Shown here piece by piece: positions 58,105 to 64,000 of a stretch of 64,000 bases of DNA (its first letter is position 1; the number at the start of each line of letters is the position of its first letter). Location of the stretch: the NCBI RefSeq assembly GCF_000745855.1, contig NZ_KN050768.1:1-64000 (forward strand). Direction: 5' to 3'. Both the position numbers and the translations under genes were made by a program. The notes beneath the pieces were generated by a model. That model ran no database searches, had not been told where the DNA came from, and worked only from the letters and a program-made list of their open reading frames with translations. The stretch comes from Xenophilus azovorans DSM 13620. Lineage in GTDB: Bacteria > Pseudomonadota > Gammaproteobacteria > Burkholderiales > Burkholderiaceae_C.

Positions 58105-58950
58105 TCATGCCGCGGCGCGGCTCTTTTTCTCGAACACGAACTCGTCGAGGTAGGCCGCGAAGCCCTCCTCCGTGCGCGCCATGGCGGCATACCGCGTCAT
58201 GTGCGGGGCATCGAACGGGTATTCGCTGCCGAAGGCCACCGGCCAGGCGCCGCGTTCCACGTGCACCGTGGCCGTGGTGTAGAGCTGCGACACGGTCGAC
58301 GGCGCGAGGTGCTTGTCCTCCAGCAGGTCGCCCTCGTAGAAGTTCTCGAAGGTGGCGATCACGCGTTTCGCGGCCTGCGCCATGGCCATCACCTCGAAGG
58401 CCTTGCCGACCCAGACGTTGCCGTGGCGGTCCCCGTAGAGGCCGTGGAACAGCACGACGTCGGGCTGCAGCGCGGGCAGCAGCACGATGGGATCGCCGCC
58501 GTCCGCGTAGGGATTGGCGATGACCTGCCATTCGGGCCGGTACTTGAGGATGTCCGACCCGATCAGGCCGCGCATCGGCATGAAGGGCAATCCCTTCTGC
58601 GCCGCGGCGATGGACGAGTGGAAGGCCGGGCAGGTCGTGTCGCGCACCTCCATGCGGCCGGCCGAGGCCCAGGCGCGGAAGCGCGGCGCAAGGCCGAAGT
58701 CGCCCAGGATCACGCCGGGCATCTCGAGGTAGCTGACGCAGCCTGCGCCGATGAGCAGGTCCGCCACGTACCCGCTGGGCGGACCGCCGATGAGCCGCAG
58801 GTTGCGCGCACCCTTGCGCACCAGCGCACGCGCGGCCTCGGCCGGTGCGCCGCCGTAGTCGGCGGGAACGACGAGCGTGTCGCCGTCGCGCACGTACTCG
58901 GCGAGTTCGGCCACGTTCTGCAGCACGACGGGAGGGATTCTTTCTTCCAT
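58105..58950 (-). CDS. CoA-transferase family subunit A (GctA-like)
   Basis: 281 residues. NVAELAEYVRDGDTLVVPADYGGAPAE and NLRLIGGPPSGYVADLLIGAG mark the alpha subunit of glutaconate-type CoA transferases. It also has GLIGSDILKYRPEW. It pairs with the following subunit B. It starts 1 bp after the ligase stop. ATG 58950 is used; a longer version from 58983 is unlikely. Confidence 0.87.
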   Translation of the reverse strand: MEERIPPVVLQNVAELAEYVRDGDTLVVPADYGGAPAEAARALVRKGARNLRLIGGPPSGYVADLLIGAGCVSYLEMPGVILGDFGLAPRFRAWASAGRMEVRDTTCPAFHSSIAAAQKGLPFMPMRGLIGSDILKYRPEWQVIANPYADGGDPIVLLPALQPDVVLFHGLYGDRHGNVWVGKAFEVMAMAQAAKRVIATFENFYEGDLLEDKHLAPSTVSQLYTTATVHVERGAWPVAFGSEYPFDAPHMTRYAAMARTEEGFAAYLDEFVFEKKSRAAA

Positions 58951-58951
58951 G

Positions 58952-60352
58952 TCAGGCCTTCGCTTCCTGGCCGGGCAGCACATGCACCAGCTTGGTCTTG
59001 AGGTTGGAGGTGGCGAGCGAACCCGCCGCGACGATCTGTGCCTTGAGCCGGACCTTCAGCAGCAGGTGGACCTTGGCCTCGATCTTCCGGGCCAGGTCAT
59101 CCCACGACGATTCGGGCAATGCGGACGCCGCCTCGATGGTCATCCGCACCGGCGGCGTGACGCTGGGCAGCGGCCGATCGAGCACGATCTGCATCTGGCC
59201 CGAGATGTCGGGCGAGAATGTCTCGACCACTTCCTTGATCGCCGTCGGGTAGACCTTCACGCCGGCGATGTTCATGAGGTCGTCCGCGCGGCCGACGAAA
59301 TGGAAGCGCGACCCGAAGCGCCCGCAGTGCGGGCACTCGCCCACGTTGAGCTTGAGGATGTCGCCCGTGGCGTAGCGCAGCGCGGGGGCGGCCTCGTACT
59401 CCAGGCCGGTATGGATCGCCTCGCCGACCTGCCCGTCCACGAGCGGCAGCGGCTTGCGCGTCTCCGGGTCGACGAGGTCATAGCGGAAGCAGTAGTCCTC
59501 TGCCATGTAGTGCAGGCCCTGGTGGTCCGGTCCGCCGCACTCCACGGTCGCGTTGGTCCAGGCGCCGGAACTGGAATCGAAGACCTTGGCGCCGGTACCT
59601 TCCTGCAGCCGCCTGCGGTAGGCCGGAATGGCCATGCCGGGCTCTCCGCCGACCAGGATCACCTCGATGCCCATGGTGTTGAGCGGCCGGCCGAGCTGCT
59701 CCGGCGCGCGGGCGATCAGGTGCGAGACCATCGACGGCGTGGCGAACAGCACGCGCGGCCGGCACGCCTCGATGTACTGCAGCGCCTTGGTCACGCCCGC
59801 TTCCGCGCCGAGCGGGATCGGGCGCGCGCCGTAGGCTTCGGCAGCCTGCACCATGGTCGTGCCGGCCACCCAGATCGACAGCCCGAACAACTGCAGGATC
59901 GAGTCGCCGCGCCGCAGCCCGATCATCTCGAAGACGCGGCCGATCGTCAGGTAGGTGAGCTCGAGATCCTTGCGCGTGAACAGATAGAAGGTGGGAAGCC
60001 CGGTGGTGCCCGAGGTGCCCGCGACGTGGATCACGTCCTCGACGGGCGCGCACAGGTGCATGCCGAAAGGATGGCCGTACTTCTCGAGCGACTGCGCCTG
60101 CGACTCCCGGTGCAGTGCCTTGGTGAGGAACGCAGGCAGCGCGCGGAACTCGTCGATGGTGCGGATGTCGCGCGGATCCGTTATGCCTGCCTCGCGCATC
60201 TTCGCGTTGTAGTACTCGTTCTTGAAGCAGTAGGCCATCTGGGGCCCGAGCTTGCGCATGCGCAGCTCGTCGAGCGCGGCCATGTAGGCAATGGGATCTT
60301 TCCTGGCGATCGCGTCGGCGTAGCCGGGCCCGAAGGGGGATGTCGTCTGCAT
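58952..60352 (-). CDS. Phenylacetate-CoA-ligase-like AMP-dependent enzyme
   Basis: 466 residues. ANL-family P-loop AGTSGTTGLPT at about 111-121, an SSSGAWTNATVECGG region and the C-terminal VGRADDLMNIAGVKV hinge, as in PaaK. It differs clearly from the paaK product at 34015-35325, so it probably activates another carboxylic acid to its CoA ester as the entry step of this operon. It lies 20 bp after the Bug receptor gene. Confidence 0.88.
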   Translation of the reverse strand: MQTTSPFGPGYADAIARKDPIAYMAALDELRMRKLGPQMAYCFKNEYYNAKMREAGITDPRDIRTIDEFRALPAFLTKALHRESQAQSLEKYGHPFGMHLCAPVEDVIHVAGTSGTTGLPTFYLFTRKDLELTYLTIGRVFEMIGLRRGDSILQLFGLSIWVAGTTMVQAAEAYGARPIPLGAEAGVTKALQYIEACRPRVLFATPSMVSHLIARAPEQLGRPLNTMGIEVILVGGEPGMAIPAYRRRLQEGTGAKVFDSSSGAWTNATVECGGPDHQGLHYMAEDYCFRYDLVDPETRKPLPLVDGQVGEAIHTGLEYEAAPALRYATGDILKLNVGECPHCGRFGSRFHFVGRADDLMNIAGVKVYPTAIKEVVETFSPDISGQMQIVLDRPLPSVTPPVRMTIEAASALPESSWDDLARKIEAKVHLLLKVRLKAQIVAAGSLATSNLKTKLVHVLPGQEAKA

Positions 60353-60372
60353 CTGCGTTTTCTCGTTTGCGG

Positions 60373-61338
60373 TCAGTTGATGGCGGTCAGGTTGGTGGAC
60401 TTGATGATGGCGCCGTAGCGCGCAAGGTCGTCGCGAATCCGGTCGGCGAAGTCCTGCGGGGTGCCCGGCATCGGGAATCCGCCCAGCGACTCGAGACGCT
60501 TCTTGATGTCGGGCATGGCCAGGATGCGCACGACCTCCTGGTTGAACTTGGCGACGATGTCGTCGGGCACGGCGGCAGGCGCGACGAAGCCATACCAGGT
60601 GCCGAACTCGAACTCCTTGCCCGTCGCCTCCAGGGCCGTGGGCACATCGGGTGCGAGCGGATGGCGCTGCCGGGCCGTGATGGCGAGCGCGCGCAGCTTG
60701 CCTGCCTCCACCAGCGGCTTGCCGACGAGCACCGTGTCGAGCGCGTACTGCACCTCGCCGCCGGCCACGGCCGCCACCGCAGGCGCGCTGCCCTTGTAGG
60801 GGATGTGCTTGGCATCGATCCCCATCACCTTCTTGAAAGACTCGCCGGCGATGAACGAGATGCTGCTCGATCCCGCGTAGTTGAACTTGCCCGGGTTGCG
60901 CTGTGCGAGCGCGATGAAGTCGGGCAGCGTCGTGGCCGGCACCTCGTTGTTCACGAGCACGAAGATCGGAGAGCTCGCGATGAGGGCCACCGGGCGCAGG
61001 TCCTTGATGTCGTAGTTGGCCTTCGTGTAGAGGTACTTGTTGATGGCCAGGGTGGGCGTCACGATGCCGAGGGTGTAGCCGTCGGGCGGCGCCTTGGCCA
61101 CGAGTTCGGAGCCGATCTGCGTGTCCGCGCCCGGCTTGTTGTCGACGACCACGGGCTGCCCCCACGCCTCGCCGAGCTTCTGCCCCACCAGCCGCGCCAT
61201 CACGTCCGCGCCGCCGCCGGGCGGGTACGGAACGATGATCCGGATGGGCTTTTCGGGGTAGCCCGCGGCGGCGGCGCCCGAGATCATCATCAGCGGCAGG
61301 GCGATCACACCCGCGAGCTTCGTCAGTGTCATGTGCAT
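60373..61338 (-). CDS. Bug-type tripartite tricarboxylate receptor, copy 1
   Basis: 321 residues. Signal peptide ends near residue 25 (LPLMMISGAAAAGYPEKP). Bug/TctC pattern: YPEKPIRIIVPYPPGGGADVMARLV and VVDNKPGADTQIGSELVA. ATG 61338 is set by AAGGAG 7 bases upstream. No TctA/TctB permease genes are nearby, so it is an orphan receptor. It is the first gene of the catabolic operon and probably binds its substrate acid. Confidence 0.92.
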   Translation of the reverse strand: MHMTLTKLAGVIALPLMMISGAAAAGYPEKPIRIIVPYPPGGGADVMARLVGQKLGEAWGQPVVVDNKPGADTQIGSELVAKAPPDGYTLGIVTPTLAINKYLYTKANYDIKDLRPVALIASSPIFVLVNNEVPATTLPDFIALAQRNPGKFNYAGSSSISFIAGESFKKVMGIDAKHIPYKGSAPAVAAVAGGEVQYALDTVLVGKPLVEAGKLRALAITARQRHPLAPDVPTALEATGKEFEFGTWYGFVAPAAVPDDIVAKFNQEVVRILAMPDIKKRLESLGGFPMPGTPQDFADRIRDDLARYGAIIKSTNLTAIN

Positions 61339-61365
61339 GTCTTGTCTCCTTGAGTTTTCCAAATA

Positions 61366-61386
61366 ATAGAACGCCGTTCCTATTTA
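61366..61386. promoter_or_regulatory. IclR-type operator, Bug1 side
   Basis: tagaacgccgttccta (61367-61382) is an imperfect palindrome with arms tagaac/gttccta. It lies between the divergent Bug1 and IclR starts, in an AT-rich patch (61361-61400). It shares GTTCC/GAAC halves with the site at 62300-62316. Confidence 0.5.
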
Positions 61387-61465
61387 TGAGATAATTTAGC
61401 GGTGGACGCGAAACGGTGTCAAGCACGCCGCGCCCGCCATCCGCACTTCAGAAGGAGAGACCCGC

Positions 61466-62230
61466 GTGGAAAAAACAGTCATCAAGGCCTTCAATACCCT
61501 CGAACTCCTGGCGACGAGTTCCGAGCCGCAAGGGGTCACGGCATTGAGCCAGGCGCTGGGCCTGGGCAAGAGCAACGTGCACCGCATGCTGGCCACGCTG
61601 GTCGCCGCGGGCTACGTCCGCGCCACCGGCGGCGGGCGCTACGAGGCCACGCTGCGCATGTGGGAGTACGGCACGCACGTGCTCATGCGCAACGACGTCA
61701 AGCGCGTGGCCGGTCCGCTGCTGCAGCGGCTCGTCAAGGCCACGGGCGAGACCGCCCACCTCTCGGTGCTCGACGGGCGGGAGGTGGTGTACGTGGACAA
61801 GATCGACGGCGATCACCCGGTACGGGCCTACTCGCGCATCGGCGCGCGCGCGCCTGCGCATGCGGTGGCCACGGGCAAGGCGCTGCTGGCCGGCCAGTCC
61901 GCCTCCTTCATCGAGAGCTACGCCGCGGAACTGCCGCCCGAGGGCTTCACCGGCAAGACCATCGTCACGCCCGTGGCCTTCATCAAGGCCATGGAGGAGA
62001 TCCGCGAGAAGGGCGTGGCCTACAACACGGGCGAGTGGCGCGAAGGCGTCTGCGGCGTCGCCTCGCCCATCAGGGACAGCAGCGGCACCGTGGTGGCGGC
62101 GCTGGGCATCTCGGGGCCGGCCGAACGGCTCAAGCCCGCGGCGCTGCGCAAGTACTCGACCGTCGTGATCGAGGCCGCGGCCCAGGCGTCGAGGGCGCTG
62201 GGCTTCCTCCAGCACGCCGCATCGCGCTGA
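61466..62230 (+). CDS. IclR-family transcriptional regulator
   Basis: 254 residues, GTG start with GAAGGAGAG at 61451-61459. N-terminal winged helix (TVIKAFNTLELLATSSEPQGVT, then GLGKSNVHRMLATLVAAGYV) and C-terminal IclR effector domain with HAVATGKALLAG and GEWREGVCGVASPI. It is divergent from the Bug1 operon and upstream of Bug2, and probably controls both by binding the GGAAC/GTTCC sites. Confidence 0.92.
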   Translation: MEKTVIKAFNTLELLATSSEPQGVTALSQALGLGKSNVHRMLATLVAAGYVRATGGGRYEATLRMWEYGTHVLMRNDVKRVAGPLLQRLVKATGETAHLSVLDGREVVYVDKIDGDHPVRAYSRIGARAPAHAVATGKALLAGQSASFIESYAAELPPEGFTGKTIVTPVAFIKAMEEIREKGVAYNTGEWREGVCGVASPIRDSSGTVVAALGISGPAERLKPAALRKYSTVVIEAAAQASRALGFLQHAASR

Positions 62231-62249
62231 GGCGCATGGCCGCACGGGA

Positions 62250-62316
62250 TTGACAGTGCCCTGATGCGACTCTAGAGTGGTTCCAAATATCGATCAGTCG
62301 TTCCAATTAATGGAAC
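62250..62316 (+). promoter_or_regulatory. Bug2 promoter with downstream IclR-type operator
   Basis: TTGACA (62250-62255, full consensus) is 17 bp from TAGAGT (62273-62278), a strong sigma-70-type pair. Downstream, gttcca (62300-62305) and tggaac (62311-62316) form a palindrome in the early transcribed region, where a bound repressor would block elongation. AT-rich in an otherwise GC-rich region. Confidence 0.65.
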
Positions 62317-62347
62317 AAATTGAACAAACCACCACTGGAGACAACGC

Positions 62348-63319
62348 ATGAAGACACTGAGCCGACGCGCCCTCGCGTCCGTGCTGATCGGCGCCGCCTC
62401 GCTCGCAGGCGCCGTCGCATCGCACGCCGCCTATCCCGAAAAGCCCATCCGGCTGGTCGTGCCGTTCCCGCCCGGCGGCGGCGTCGACGTGCTGGCCCGG
62501 CTCCTGGGAGAGAAGTTGTCGACGATGTGGGGACAGCCCGTCGTCATCGACAACAAGCCGGGCGCGGACACGCAGATCGGCACGGCGGCGGTGGCCCAGT
62601 CCCCGCCCGACGGCTACACCATCGGACTGCTGACCTCGGCCTTCTCCATCAACAAGGCGCTGTACCCCAACCTGTCGTACGACGCTGCACGCGACTTCAC
62701 GCCCATCACGGGCATCGCGCAGTCGCCGTTCTATCTCGTGGCCTGGCCGGGCCTCGACGCGAAGGACGTGCCGTCGCTGATCGCGCTGGCCAAGAAGAAG
62801 CCCGGGGCACTCAACTATTCGTCATCGGGCAGCGACGGCTTCCTGGCCGGCGAGCTGATGAAGAAGGCCGCGGGCATCGACGTGGTCCACGTCCGCTACA
62901 AGGGCACGCCCCCGTCGGTCATGGCGGTGATGTCGGGAGAGATCTCGTACTCGTTCTTCACGCTGCTGGGCATCAAGGCCCACGTCGATGCGGGCAAGCT
63001 GCGCGTGCTGGGCGTATCGACCGCGACGCGGTCCAAGGACATGCCATCGGTCCCTCCCCTGGCCGAGGTCGGCGTGCCCGGCTACGACATGGCGGTGTGG
63101 TTCGGCGTCCTGGGGCCGCGCGATCTCCCGCCGGAGATCACGGCACGGCTCAACGACGCACTGCAAAAGATCCTGGCCATGCCCGACGTGCGCCAGAAGA
63201 TCGAAAGCCTGGGGGCCTCGCCCATGAAGCAGACGCCGGCGCAGTTCCGCGACTTCCTCGAAGCCGAATACGGCAAGTTCGGCGCCGTGGTCCGTGAGAA
63301 CAAGCTGCGGCCCGAGTGA
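62348..63319 (+). CDS. Bug-type tripartite tricarboxylate receptor, copy 2
   Basis: 323 residues. Signal peptide ends near residue 27 (AAYPEKP). It carries RLVVPFPPGGGVDVLARLLG and VIDNKPGADTQIGTAAVA, close to copy 1 across the ligand-binding lobe. GGAGA lies 7 bases before the start. Copies 1 and 2 flank the IclR gene, suggesting duplication or a pair of receptors for related acids. No transporter membrane genes are near. Confidence 0.92.
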   Translation: MKTLSRRALASVLIGAASLAGAVASHAAYPEKPIRLVVPFPPGGGVDVLARLLGEKLSTMWGQPVVIDNKPGADTQIGTAAVAQSPPDGYTIGLLTSAFSINKALYPNLSYDAARDFTPITGIAQSPFYLVAWPGLDAKDVPSLIALAKKKPGALNYSSSGSDGFLAGELMKKAAGIDVVHVRYKGTPPSVMAVMSGEISYSFFTLLGIKAHVDAGKLRVLGVSTATRSKDMPSVPPLAEVGVPGYDMAVWFGVLGPRDLPPEITARLNDALQKILAMPDVRQKIESLGASPMKQTPAQFRDFLEAEYGKFGAVVRENKLRPE

Positions 63320-63351
63320 CGGCACCGCGAGCAAGAAGGCTGGCCACGGCA

Positions 63352-63378
63352 GAAAAAAGGGCCGCTCGCGCGGCCCTT
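63352..63378 (-). terminator. Intrinsic terminator of the second BMP gene
   Basis: aagggccgc (63357-63365) pairs with gcggccctt (63370-63378), a 9-bp stem with loop tcgc. On the minus strand the run of Ts (complement of aaaaaa, 63353-63358) follows the stem. It lies 20 bp after the BMP stop and also faces the end of Bug2. Confidence 0.85.
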
Positions 63379-63397
63379 GTCACCTCGGCTGGAACGC

Positions 63398-64000
63398 TCA
63401 GTTCTTGCCCGGAACCTTGCCCTCCACGCCCTTGACGTAGAAGTTGATGCCGGTGAGGAACTTGTCGTCGGCCACGGCGCCGGCGGCGACCAGTTCCTGG
63501 CCGTCCTGGCCGAGGATGGGGCCCTTCCAGATCTGGTAGGTGCCTTCCTTCAGGCCCTTCTTGACCTCTTCCACCTTGGCCTTGGTCTCGGCCGGCACGT
63601 CCTCGGCGATGGAGACCATGTCGATCGCGCCTTCCTTCACGCCCCACCAGGTCTGGCCGGTGGTCCAGGTGCCGTCCAGCACGTCCTTGGTGGCCTTGAT
63701 GTAGTACGGCGCCCAGTTGATGACGGCCGAGCCCAGGTGCGCCTTGGGGCCGTAGGCGGTCATGTCGGAGTCCCAGCCGAAGGCGCGCTTGCCCTTTTCC
63801 TGCGCGGTCTTGAGCACGGCCGGCGAGTCGGTGTTCTGGAACAGCACGTCGGCGCCGCCGTTGATCAGCGCGGTGGCAGCCTCGGTCTCCTTCGGCGGGC
63901 TGAACCACTCGTTGACCCACACCACGCTGGTGGTGATCTTCGGGTTCACCGACTGCGCGCCCAGCGTGAAGCTGTTGATGTTGCGCAGCACCTCGGGGAT
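63398..64000 (-). CDS. BMP-family substrate-binding protein, cut by the window end
   Basis: The last 200 residues are present. The upstream part is outside the window, as the reading frame stays open to 64000 (IPEVLRNINSFTLGAQSVNP). The fold matches PnrA/BMP proteins: NEWFSPPKETEAATALINGGADV and AFGWDSDMTAYGPKAH. It is a paralogue of the BMP protein at 51689-52780. A purine or nucleoside ligand is likely from the family. Confidence 0.88.
   Translation of the reverse strand: MPEVLRNINSFTLGAQSVNPKITTSVVWVNEWFSPPKETEAATALINGGADVLFQNTDSPAVLKTAQEKGKRAFGWDSDMTAYGPKAHLGSAVINWAPYYIKATKDVLDGTWTTGQTWWGVKEGAIDMVSIAEDVPAETKAKVEEVKKGLKEGTYQIWKGPILGQDGQELVAAGAVADDKFLTGINFYVKGVEGKVPGKN

Overview
The window is about 64 kb of GC-rich bacterial chromosome. 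Its content points to a betaproteobacterium of the Comamonadaceae type (Acidovorax/Variovorax-like). The evidence is two orphan Bug-type periplasmic receptors, a paa phenylacetate operon, a GbsR-type regulator with a cydDCABX operon, an orphan Anbu peptidase, and the dispersed CTTCGACAGGCT-type repeat. I see no rRNA, tRNA or CRISPR array. The lineage is inferred from gene content only.

Layout. 1-1240: an IS110-group insertion sequence sits inside one dispersed repeat. The 225 bases ahead of its transposase fold into two guide-bearing loops, a predicted bridge RNA. 1427-2776: PadR repressor plus siderophore reductase (yqjI/yqjH-like). 2927-8865: a membrane-anchored unknown protein, a glycosyltransferase, mutS, an Anbu-type peptidase and a small unknown protein. 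9065-11601: a LuxR-type response regulator overlapping its histidine kinase. 11619-12443: uppP. 12470-19193: a TRAP-TAXI uptake operon with an Asp/Glu-racemase-like enzyme and a class III aminotransferase, divergent from an RpiR regulator. 19205-24656: lytic transglycosylase, aldo/keto reductase, rhomboid protease, MFS transporter and aroC.

24694-38328 is an aromatic-acid block. A branched-chain-type ABC transporter, with permease and ATPase fused, follows a TetR regulator and the phenylacetate operon (paaG-paaI-paaK-paaA-B-C-D-E in transcription order). paaY, an EthD-like gene and a cupin gene run the other way. A perfect 12-bp palindrome in the paaG/paaY intergenic region is the likely operator.

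38332-51509: a hybrid histidine kinase with a frameshift in its receiver domain, a GbsR-type regulator, then the cytochrome bd operon cydDCABX. A 3.4-kb gene of visibly lower G+C, encoding an 1138-residue membrane protein I cannot assign, lies between the regulator and the cyd genes. A near-identical operator half lies in front of both the regulator and cydD, suggesting the two were once adjacent.

51689-64000: purine-type BMP binding protein and adenosine/adenine deaminase. Then comes an IclR-controlled catabolic operon of unknown substrate (Bug receptor, phenylacetate-CoA-ligase-like enzyme, two-subunit CoA transferase, MmgE/PrpD protein, CaiB/BaiF CoA transferase, enoyl-CoA hydratase), a divergent second Bug receptor, and a second BMP protein cut by the window end.
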